Of a stretch of DNA of 64,000 bases, positions 1 through 6,607 are shown one piece after another (within the stretch, counting starts at the first letter, position 1; every line of letters begins with the position of its first letter). Source of the DNA: Chitinophagaceae bacterium UBA1953. Lineage in GTDB: Bacteria; Bacteroidota; Bacteroidia; Chitinophagales; Chitinophagaceae. A model generated the notes under the pieces. That model made no database searches and was not told the origin of the DNA. It saw only the letters and a program-made list of their open reading frames with translations. The stretch covers positions 239,577-303,576 of the forward strand of contig DDEN01000056.1 of NCBI GenBank assembly GCA_002336115.1, written 5' to 3'. The translations under genes were made by a program, and so were the position numbers.

Positions 1-401
1 GGCAGGAGATTTTAGAAGCAAGTAATAAAATGGAAGGAATTGGAAGTAGGAAGTATGAAGAAGCATTCGAAAAATGCCACCTCGGTTCAAAAAAAATTAT
101 TGATGAAGTGTTAAGCAAAAATAACCTTGATGCAATTTGTGGTATTACAATGGGACCTGCATGTAGTATTGACATTATTTATGGTGATCGTTGGGGTGAT
201 GTTTCGTTAACCATGCCGGCGGCTGTAACGGGCTATCCACATATTACTGTTCCCGGCGGATTGATTTATGATTTGCCGGTTGGTATTTCTTTTTTTGGAC
301 CGGCATACAGTGAGCGTACTTTATTCAGTATGGCATATGCATACGAGCAGGCAACGAAAAACAGAATTGCACCTGCATTCAGCAAATCATTTCTTAAATA
401 A
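1..401 (+). CDS. Amidase family protein, C-terminal part (5' end outside window)
   Basis: The reading frame is already open at the window edge and ends at a TAA, so only about the last 133 residues are present. The stretch with TMPAAVTGYPHITVPGG, then LPVGISFFGPAYSERTL and a final helix AYAYEQATKNR, is the usual C-terminal end of amidase-signature enzymes, where the conserved P-x-G-x-P-x-hydrophobic segment and the LPVGISF strand close the substrate pocket. The Ser-cisSer-Lys catalytic triad would lie upstream and cannot be checked. The substrate is unknown; family members hydrolyse amides ranging from simple amides to peptides and glutaminyl-tRNA. The large gap to the next gene suggests it ends its transcription unit. 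Confidence 0.85.
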   Translation, partial: QEILEASNKMEGIGSRKYEEAFEKCHLGSKKIIDEVLSKNNLDAICGITMGPACSIDIIYGDRWGDVSLTMPAAVTGYPHITVPGGLIYDLPVGISFFGPAYSERTLFSMAYAYEQATKNRIAPAFSKSFLK

Positions 402-474
402 AAGTGCTTCTTACAACGCTATCTTTAATTTTATTCAGTAATTGCTATATGAATTAAGCTATAAAAATCGTCAT

Positions 475-1656
475 ATGAAAGAAGTGTATATTATCTCTGC
501 CGTTCGTACTCCAATGGGAAGTTTTGGTGGAAGTTTAAAAGGTTTTTCTGCAACACAGTTAGGTGCTGTTGCTATCAAAGGTGCTTTACAGAAAGCAGGA
601 ATTCAGCCGCAGCAGGTTCAGGATGTGCTAATGGGATGTGTAATACAGGCAAATCTTGGTCAGGCCCCTGCACGGCAAGCTGCAAAATTTGCCGGTTTGC
701 CTAATGAAGTAAACTGCACTACTGTAAATAAGGTTTGCGCCAGTGGTATGAAAGCTATTGCACAGGCAGCACAAAGTATTTTGCTTGGAGATGCAGATAT
801 TGTTGTTGCCGGTGGAATGGAAAGTATGAGTAACGTTCCGTTTTATGTTGACAGCTTGCGTTGGGGCAATAAATACGGAAATACAAATTTGATCGATGGC
901 CTGGCAAAAGATGGATTGACGGATGTATATGATGGTAAGGCAATGGGTAATGCTGCTGAATTGTGTGCAAAAGAATGTGGCATTACCCGGGAAGAACAGG
1001 ATTCATTTGCAATTGAAAGTTATAAACGTTCTCAGGCTGCAATTGAAAACGGATTATTTAATGATGAAATTATTCCCGTAGAAATTCCTCAACGGAAAGG
1101 AGAGCCGATTCTGTTTTCAAAAGACGAAGAACCATATAATGTGAAATTTGACAAGATTCCTTCCCTGAATCCGGCATTTATTAAAGAAGGAACAGTTACC
1201 GCAGCAAATGCAAGTACAATGAATGATGGTGCTGCCGCTTTAATATTAATGAGTAAAGAAAAGGCAGAAGAACTCAGTTTAAAACCAGTTGCAAAAATCC
1301 TTGCTTACGCTGATGCTGAACAGGCACCGGAGTGGTTTACAACAACTCCTTCATTAGCTGTGCCAAAGGCAGTTGCTAAAGCCGGATTGCAAATGGGTGA
1401 TATTGACTATTGGGAACTGAATGAAGCTTTTGCTGTAGTGGGTATTGAAAATACAAAACGCATGAAGCTTAATGCTGAAAAAGTAAATGCTCACGGCGGA
1501 GCTGTATCACTTGGGCATCCATTAGGTGCAAGCGGAGCAAGAATTATTGTAACACTGATAAATGTGCTTAAGGCGAATAAGGCAAAATACGGAGCAGCCG
1601 GAATATGTAATGGTGGCGGAGGCGCAAGTGCAATGGTGATTGAAAATGTTTTCTAA
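475..1656 (+). CDS. Acetyl-CoA C-acetyltransferase (thiolase)
   Basis: A 393-residue thiolase that condenses two acetyl-CoA to acetoacetyl-CoA or runs the reverse cleavage. The nucleophilic cysteine is Cys88 in VNKVCASGMKA. The second half has the LNEAFAVV motif, the active-site His in GGAVSLGHPLGASGAR, and the second catalytic Cys in CNGGGGASAMVIE. Length and motif order match biosynthetic or degradative type II thiolases. The ATG at 475 gives the canonical N-terminus MKEVYIISAVRTP; an upstream in-frame TTG at 442 would add 11 residues with no family support. Whether it serves ketone-body or fatty-acid metabolism cannot be told from the neighbours. Confidence 0.93.
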   Translation: MKEVYIISAVRTPMGSFGGSLKGFSATQLGAVAIKGALQKAGIQPQQVQDVLMGCVIQANLGQAPARQAAKFAGLPNEVNCTTVNKVCASGMKAIAQAAQSILLGDADIVVAGGMESMSNVPFYVDSLRWGNKYGNTNLIDGLAKDGLTDVYDGKAMGNAAELCAKECGITREEQDSFAIESYKRSQAAIENGLFNDEIIPVEIPQRKGEPILFSKDEEPYNVKFDKIPSLNPAFIKEGTVTAANASTMNDGAAALILMSKEKAEELSLKPVAKILAYADAEQAPEWFTTTPSLAVPKAVAKAGLQMGDIDYWELNEAFAVVGIENTKRMKLNAEKVNAHGGAVSLGHPLGASGARIIVTLINVLKANKAKYGAAGICNGGGGASAMVIENVF

Positions 1657-1825
1657 TAAATCTGTAAAAGCTATTTTCTTTTGCTGATAATTATATTGCC
1701 ATACTCTGCAATTATCAACGTTCGATTTTGTATTTAAACATTACAAGAATTCTAACACCAGTTGTGACAAAGATCACCTAACAGGCATTTCAAGGTATTT
1801 AATTTGCATATAAACAAATTATAAA

Positions 1826-2125
1826 ATGGCGCAGTCATTTCATGAGTTAATTAATGGAGAAAAACCTGTAGTGGTCGATTTTTCGGCTGAATGGTGTGGC
1901 CCCTGCAAAATGATGGCACCTGTTTTAAAAGAGGCTAAAGATATTGTAGGAGATAGGGCAACAATTATAAAAATTGATGTGGATAGAAATCCGGCCGTAG
2001 CTGGTTCTTATAATATAAATAGTGTGCCTACTCTTATTATTTTTCAGGGCGGACAAATTAAATGGAGAAAATCAGGTGTAATACCTGCTAAAATATTGGT
2101 GTCAGAAATCAATAAACTTGGTTAA
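1826..2125 (+). CDS. Thioredoxin
   Basis: A 99-residue single-domain thioredoxin with the redox motif WCGPC (Cys24 and Cys27), preceded by VVVDFSAE and followed by the cis-proline segment SVPTLIIF. It has no signal peptide, so it should act in the cytoplasm as a protein disulfide reductase fed by thioredoxin reductase. It is preceded by 169 bp without genes, which probably carries its promoter, and is followed after 5 bp by a methyltransferase and then a small membrane protein, a likely three-gene operon. Confidence 0.93.
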   Translation: MAQSFHELINGEKPVVVDFSAEWCGPCKMMAPVLKEAKDIVGDRATIIKIDVDRNPAVAGSYNINSVPTLIIFQGGQIKWRKSGVIPAKILVSEINKLG

Positions 2126-2130
2126 TTATT

Positions 2131-2724
2131 ATGCAGCAGTTCTGGGATCAGCGATATGCTGAGAATGATACCGTGTATGGCAGTGAGCCGAATGAGTTTT
2201 TTAAACAGTTCATTGATTCGCACAAACCGGGAAATATTCTTTTGCCGGCAGAAGGTGAAGGCCGGAATGCAATTTATGCAGCAAAAAAAGGATGGGTTGT
2301 GGATGCTTTCGATTTTAGTGAAGTTGCAAGAGAAAAAGCATTGTTTAATGCAAAAGGCGAGCATGTATCAATTCATTATGAGCTGAAAAAAATTGAATCG
2401 TTTAAAGCAGAGAAATTGTATGATGCTGCTGCTTTAATATATGTGCATCTTGAACCTTCGGTAAGAAAGAAATTTCACCAGGAAGTTTTGAAATCATTAA
2501 AGCCTGGTGGGTATTTGTTAGTTGAAGCATTTGCAAAAGAACAACTGCAATATAATTCGGGAGGCCCTAAAAATGCCACTCAGTTATATGATGCGCCAAC
2601 TATTTGTTCCGATTTCAGTTCACTGCATGTACGTAATTGCGAACAGAAAGATGTTGAGTTGAAAGAAGGCGAATTTCATAAAGGGAAAGCTGCTGTTTTG
2701 CGTTTAAAAGCACAGCGCATTTAA
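2131..2724 (+). CDS. Class I SAM-dependent methyltransferase (TehB/thiopurine-methyltransferase-like)
   Basis: A 197-residue Rossmann-fold methyltransferase. Residues 36-46 (ILLPAEGEGRN) form the SAM-binding motif I in the modified style seen in TehB/TPMT-like proteins, VDAFDFSEVAREKA carries the acidic residue of motif II, and LKPGGYLLVEAF is the typical post-motif strand. The substrate cannot be predicted; relatives methylate thiols, halides or tellurite. It starts 5 bp after the thioredoxin stop codon and ends 12 bp before the next gene, so co-transcription is likely. Confidence 0.85.
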   Translation: MQQFWDQRYAENDTVYGSEPNEFFKQFIDSHKPGNILLPAEGEGRNAIYAAKKGWVVDAFDFSEVAREKALFNAKGEHVSIHYELKKIESFKAEKLYDAAALIYVHLEPSVRKKFHQEVLKSLKPGGYLLVEAFAKEQLQYNSGGPKNATQLYDAPTICSDFSSLHVRNCEQKDVELKEGEFHKGKAAVLRLKAQRI

Positions 2725-2736
2725 AAATAAATATTT

Positions 2737-2991
2737 ATGAGGGAAGTAATTTTTACAGGTTGGAATTTTATGCGGGCTCTGCGTGTGTTTTTAGGTGGTG
2801 TAATTTTATATCAGAGTATTCTTGCTCATGATTCAATGTATGGTTTTGCCGGAGCATTATTTATGCTGACCGGTATATTTAATATCGGATGCTGTGGTGC
2901 AGGAGGTTGCAGCACAGGTTTCCCAACTCAGCAAAAAGCAAAAGCACCTGTTACAGAAGAGGTTGAGTATGAAGAAATCAATTCAAAATAG
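2737..2991 (+). CDS. Small membrane protein with Cys-rich turn
   Basis: An 84-residue protein with two predicted transmembrane helices (about residues 11-29 and 34-52) joined by a short loop, then GCCGAGGCSTG with three cysteines (52, 53, 58), and an acidic polar tail. I do not recognise the family with certainty; it resembles the short two-helix YgaP/DUF2892-type inner-membrane proteins. The cysteines next to the membrane and the thioredoxin gene two positions upstream suggest a redox or metal link, which is inference only. A hairpin terminator follows. Confidence 0.7.
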   Translation: MREVIFTGWNFMRALRVFLGGVILYQSILAHDSMYGFAGALFMLTGIFNIGCCGAGGCSTGFPTQQKAKAPVTEEVEYEEINSK

Positions 2992-2993
2992 CT

Positions 2994-3017
2994 AACTATA
3001 ACTGGCTATAGTTTTTA
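2994..3017 (+). terminator. Rho-independent terminator after the thioredoxin cluster
   Basis: Seven-bp stem AACTATA / TATAGTT with a six-base loop, followed by a T-rich stretch. It is AT-rich and therefore weak, but it sits 3 bp after the stop of the small membrane protein, where a terminator is expected. Confidence 0.55.
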
Positions 3018-3082
3018 TTCTTATAATAGTTGTTACATATTCTGAAGTTTCTATACCGCAATACGCATGCTACAGCGCATTG

Positions 3083-3390
3083 CGGCAATGTGAGTTTTAC
3101 TTTCGTGCCCATATTCACAATGTTGTCAATTTCAAGCGAGCCTTTGATCTTCTTTACAAGTGAGTTACAAATTAGAAGACATAGTCCTCTGCTTGGTTCA
3201 TCATTTGTCCCTTTTGTAGTACAGAATGTTCCTTAAAATAAATCGTCAATTTTCTCGGGTTTAATCCCAATGCAATTATCTTCAACAATAATATTTATCC
3301 ATTAACAACATCATGCGATGCGTTGATATTTGCATAGTTACCACTGGCAGTAAATTTTATAATAACCTAAAAACCGACTCATTAGAAAAG
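3083..3390 (-). pseudogene. Decayed C-terminal ATPase domain of a sensor histidine kinase
   Basis: No intact gene lies between 2992 and 3499, but the minus strand, read in two frames, contains a recognisable HATPase_c domain. In order: IKFTASG (end of the N box, from about 3360 downward), then after a frame shift near 3300 IIVEDNCIGIKPEKI (G1 box with DNG changed to DNC), LF followed by a TAA at 3233-3235, TTKG (F-box region), SRGLCLLICNSLVKK (G2 box with GLGL changed to GLCL) and LEIDNIVNMGTKVKLTLP at the end. The frame shift, stop and two lost glycines show a dead remnant. The plus-strand ORF over it is its antisense shadow. Confidence 0.75.
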
Positions 3391-3440
3391 CGAAATACAT
3401 TACAAATTGTTTCAACAAAAAACTGTATCATTTTCTTCTA

Positions 3441-3484
3441 AAAAAAAAGAGGCAGTTTCTGATTTCAGAGACCGCCTCTTTTTT
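3441..3484 (-). terminator. Terminator of ahcY
   Basis: A long imperfect hairpin with arms AAAAGAGGC and GCCTCTTTT (interior also partly paired, GTTTCTGA with TCAGAGAC). Read on the minus strand it ends in a run of T, 16 bp after the ahcY stop codon. The T-runs on both sides make it potentially bidirectional. Confidence 0.85.
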
Positions 3485-3499
3485 AATAGTGAGTCACTT

Positions 3500-4828
3500 T
3501 TAATAACGATACAAATCAGATTTGAACGGACCGTTCACTGAAATACCAAGGTATTCGGCCTGTGCTGTAGTTAATTCATCTAATTGCGCACCAACTTTTG
3601 CCAGGTGAAGACGTGCAACTTTCTCATCAAGATGTTTAGGGAGAACATACACCTTGTTTTCATAGCTGCTGTGGTTGTTCCATAACTCAACCTGTGCAAG
3701 TGTTTGGTTGCTGAATGAGTTACTCATAACAAATGATGGGTGACCTGTTGCACAACCAAGGTTCACAAGACGGCCTTCAGCCAGTAAGATGATGTCTTTA
3801 CCATCAACATTGTAAATATCAACCTGTGGTTTAACTGTATCTTTTGTATTGCCATAGTGTTGATTTAACCAGGCAACATCAATTTCAATATCAAAGTGGC
3901 CAATGTTACAAACGATGGTCTTATCTTTCATGAGTTTGAAATGTTCACCAGTGATCAGGTCACGGCAACCGGAAGCAGTAACAACAATATCAGCTTCTTT
4001 TACAGCATCAATCATCTTCTTTACTTCAAATCCATCCATTGCCGCCTGCAGCGCACAAATAGGATCAATTTCAGTAACAATTACACGGCAACCTGCACCT
4101 GCTAATGATGCTGCAGAACCCTTACCCACATCACCATAACCACCAACAACTGCTACTTTACCAGCCAGCATCACATCAGTTGCACGACGGATTGAATCAA
4201 CCAATGATTCTTTACAACCGTATTTATTATCAAATTTAGATTTGGTAACGCTGTCGTTTACGTTGATAGCAGGCATTGGAAGTGTGCCTTTCTGAACACG
4301 CTCATACAAACGGTGTACACCGGTTGTTGTTTCTTCGCTGATACCTTTAATGCCGGCAATGAGTTCAGTATAATTATCAAGAACCATATTGGTTAAATCG
4401 CCACCATCATCAAGAATCATATTCAACGGACGATCAGGTGAACCAAAGAATAATGTTTGTTCAATACACCAGTCAGCTTCTTCCTGTGTTTGACCTTTCC
4501 ACGCATACACACCAATACCTGCAGCAGCAATGGCAGCAGCAGCATGATCCTGTGTAGAGAAGATGTTACAAGAACTCCATTTTACGTCAGCTCCTAAAGC
4601 AACAAGTGTTTCAATTAAAACTGCAGTTTGAATCGTCATGTGCAAACAACCTGCAATGCGTGCATCTTTCAACGGTTGTTTTGCGCCATACTCTGCACGG
4701 ATAGACATTAAACCGGGCATTTCTGCTTCAGCCAAACGGATTTCTTTACGGCCCCACTCAGCAAGGCTGATATCTTTTACCTTATACTTCAGATCGAAGT
4801 CAATTTTGTTTCTTTTTGGAGTTGACAT
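3500..4828 (-). CDS. ahcY: Adenosylhomocysteinase (S-adenosyl-L-homocysteine hydrolase)
   Basis: Cytosolic NAD-dependent enzyme splitting S-adenosylhomocysteine into adenosine and homocysteine, relieving product inhibition of methyltransferases. Visible marks: the substrate-domain segment CLHMTIQTAVLIETL, SSCNIFSTQDHAAAA, the NAD-binding loop VVGGYGDVGKGSA, and the C-terminal tail KSDLYRY with the conserved Lys and Tyr that reach into the neighbouring subunit's cofactor site. I place the start at MSTPKRNK (4828) rather than an in-frame ATG at 4849, because a perfect -7 box covers 4847-4854. It is divergent from an Lrp/AsnC-type regulator, which may control it. About 442 residues, normal for the family. 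Confidence 0.96.
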   Translation of the reverse strand: MSTPKRNKIDFDLKYKVKDISLAEWGRKEIRLAEAEMPGLMSIRAEYGAKQPLKDARIAGCLHMTIQTAVLIETLVALGADVKWSSCNIFSTQDHAAAAIAAAGIGVYAWKGQTQEEADWCIEQTLFFGSPDRPLNMILDDGGDLTNMVLDNYTELIAGIKGISEETTTGVHRLYERVQKGTLPMPAINVNDSVTKSKFDNKYGCKESLVDSIRRATDVMLAGKVAVVGGYGDVGKGSAASLAGAGCRVIVTEIDPICALQAAMDGFEVKKMIDAVKEADIVVTASGCRDLITGEHFKLMKDKTIVCNIGHFDIEIDVAWLNQHYGNTKDTVKPQVDIYNVDGKDIILLAEGRLVNLGCATGHPSFVMSNSFSNQTLAQVELWNNHSSYENKVYVLPKHLDEKVARLHLAKVGAQLDELTTAQAEYLGISVNGPFKSDLYRY

Positions 4829-4846
4829 GTTTGTTTTTTTAGAGTG

Positions 4847-4854
4847 CAAAGTTA
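4847..4854 (-). promoter_or_regulatory. -7 promoter box of ahcY
   Basis: Minus strand TAACTTTG, a perfect match to the Bacteroidota -7 consensus TAnnTTTG, 19 bp before the chosen start codon. No clear -33 TTTG is seen upstream. Confidence 0.6.
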
Positions 4855-4944
4855 AATTTTCAGGATAAAATAATGTGAATGTGAATAAATTCAGGAAATC
4901 ATTCTAAATTGAGTGTATTCTGAAGAAAAAAAACCTGTTTCCGA

Positions 4945-5442
4945 ATGGCAAAAGCAACAAAAACAGAACAAATCACTAAAGAGCCACTTGTGCTTGATAA
5001 AACTGACCTCAGCATTTTACGTTTGTTGCAGCAGAATGCAAGGATGACGGTGAAGGAAATTGCCGACCAGGTGCATCTGAGTACCACACCTGTACACGAA
5101 CGGATTAAGTGGCTTGAAAAGACAGGCGTGATTAAGCAATACACGGCTTTGATTGATCATGCAAAGGTGAAAAAAGGATTGATGGTGATTTGCTATGTAT
5201 CATTAAAGCAGCACAGCAAAAATGCCGGCATGAAGTTTATTAAACATATCAATGAACTGGATGAAGTAATTGAGTGTTATAATATTTCAGGTGAATTCGA
5301 TTTTATGTTGAAAGTGGTTGCAGAAAATATGGACGATTATTATCATTTTCACGTAAACAAACTTAGCCAGAGCGAAAACATTGGCAATGTACAAAGTGTG
5401 TTTGTGATGGGCGTACTGAAACAAACGCATGTGATGGTGTAG
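4945..5442 (+). CDS. Lrp/AsnC family transcriptional regulator
   Basis: A 165-residue regulator. Residues 18-77 form the N-terminal winged helix-turn-helix (LDKTDLSILRLLQQNARMTVKEIA, then STTPVHERIKWLEKTGVI), followed by the linker and the RAM effector-binding domain with YNISGEFDFMLKV, the turn that shapes the ligand pocket. Such proteins form octamers that wrap DNA and sense amino acids. The Bacteroidota sequence style with a short polar N-terminal extension is normal. It is divergent from ahcY with a gap of 116 bp, so methyl-cycle or amino-acid control of ahcY is possible, but no operator can be proven by eye. Confidence 0.9.
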   Translation: MAKATKTEQITKEPLVLDKTDLSILRLLQQNARMTVKEIADQVHLSTTPVHERIKWLEKTGVIKQYTALIDHAKVKKGLMVICYVSLKQHSKNAGMKFIKHINELDEVIECYNISGEFDFMLKVVAENMDDYYHFHVNKLSQSENIGNVQSVFVMGVLKQTHVMV

Positions 5443-5504
5443 AAGAGAATGATGTAAGATGTAAATAAGAAGGATTCTTTATAGTTAATTTTAAACCTTT
5501 CATA

Positions 5505-5813
5505 ATGTTTAATTACGACACAGTAACCGAAGCAATCAATGGATTAAGAGAAAGAGGTTATACACTTGATTTTAATTTGCAGGTAAATTCGCTGCAATGT
5601 TTTAATCCTGATATTAATCTTAGTCCTGAAGAGTTTGAGATTAAAGAAATTCATCGTTTTGAAGGCGATACCAGTCCTGAAGATGAAGAAGTTGTTTATG
5701 CCATTGAATCAAAACATGGGCATAAAGGTGTGTTTGTAAATGGATATGGCCCATCGGCCGATGTTGCAGGTGCAGAAATAATCAAGAAACTGGTTGATCA
5801 TCACAACAAATAA
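5505..5813 (+). CDS. Conserved Bacteroidota protein of unknown function (often mislabelled PRPP synthetase)
   Basis: A 102-residue acidic cytosolic protein without signal peptide. The pattern FNYDTVTEAINGLRERGYTLDFNL, then EEFEIKEIHRFEGDTSPEDEEVVYAIES and GVFVNGYG, is a small conserved family I associate with Bacteroidota. It is sometimes labelled phosphoribosylpyrophosphate synthetase in databases, but it has none of the PRPP synthetase motifs (a real prs is found at 57261-58217). No function is assigned. Confidence 0.8.
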   Translation: MFNYDTVTEAINGLRERGYTLDFNLQVNSLQCFNPDINLSPEEFEIKEIHRFEGDTSPEDEEVVYAIESKHGHKGVFVNGYGPSADVAGAEIIKKLVDHHNK

Positions 5814-5823
5814 TCTTTTATTT

Positions 5824-6537
5824 TCAAACTTGATTACTGAACATTTCTTTTGAAGTGTTTACATGTTCTTTAATTGCTTTTTTTGAATAGCGGATGCCAA
5901 CAATGAAAGAAGCAACTGCACCCAAAAAAAGTACCCCGTCACCTGTAAATTTCTTTATTTCTGCAGTTTGCTGCAAAAACAAAAAGAAATCGAAAGTGCC
6001 GTGAAAAAATACAGCCCAGAAAAAACCAAGAAACAGGTACAAGCTTCTTCGCCCTGGAAGAAACTTTGCTTTCCCTACAAAATAGCCCATTAAAATTGCA
6101 AATGTTGCATGAGCGGGCACAGATAAAAACATTCTCAGAAACGCAGTTCCCATTCCATGTTGCATTACATATCTAATGTTTTCTACCGTGGCAAACCCCA
6201 TCCCTGTCATTACACTGTACACGATGCCATCAAAAGGCTCGTCAAAACTTTTTTTAGGAAATGCATAATAACGCAGCATTATGTATTTGCTGCCTTCCTC
6301 GCTCATTGCAACAATAACATAAGAAAAGAAAGCCGTGAAAACTATTCCTTCTCCCATCAGTTTTTCAACAGGCTTGGTTGTAAATATTTGTATAAACAAG
6401 GCAGGAAGTATGCTTAAACAACCAAGGAGAAAACAAACAATCAGATTCAGTTTGGGCTCCTTGTTGAATTTGTCCTTAAGAAAAATATACATACTAATGG
6501 CAATGCCAGGTGCTATGGAAAGTGCAAATAATAACAT
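5824..6537 (-). CDS. PrsW-like intramembrane metalloprotease
   Basis: A 237-residue polytopic membrane protein of the PrsW/CPBP-like class, with about seven hydrophobic segments starting at residue 1. Family motifs are visible: AMSEEGSKYIML (EExxK) in the middle, GMGFATVENIRYV (FaxxEN), HATFAILMGYFVGKA, and HGTFDFFLF near the end; the Glu and His residues are the presumed metal ligands and catalytic groups. PrsW in Bacillus cleaves an anti-sigma factor; the substrate here is unknown. The gene converges on the 5505-5813 gene with only 10 bp between stops. Confidence 0.85.
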   Translation of the reverse strand: MLLFALSIAPGIAISMYIFLKDKFNKEPKLNLIVCFLLGCLSILPALFIQIFTTKPVEKLMGEGIVFTAFFSYVIVAMSEEGSKYIMLRYYAFPKKSFDEPFDGIVYSVMTGMGFATVENIRYVMQHGMGTAFLRMFLSVPAHATFAILMGYFVGKAKFLPGRRSLYLFLGFFWAVFFHGTFDFFLFLQQTAEIKKFTGDGVLFLGAVASFIVGIRYSKKAIKEHVNTSKEMFSNQV

Positions 6538-6607
6538 TGTTACTGAGTTCGTTTAAAGATACTTGTTAAGGATGATTTTTTTAGAAGAGTTTTTTTAATT
6601 TCATTCT

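Noticed and set aside
1762..1806. Promoter for the thioredoxin gene (TTG at 1762 and TTAATTTG at 1799)
   Set aside because: The -7 box has a mismatch at a key base and the spacing is far too long.
3030..3236. 68-residue plus-strand ORF in a gene-free region
   Set aside because: It is the complement of the histidine-kinase remnant, which explains the open frame.
4829..4849. Earlier ahcY start codon
   Set aside because: It falls in the perfect -7 promoter box, and the extra residues are not family-like.
5505..5813. PRPP synthetase label for the 102-residue gene
   Set aside because: Lacks the ATP and PRPP loops; the real prs is at 57261-58217.
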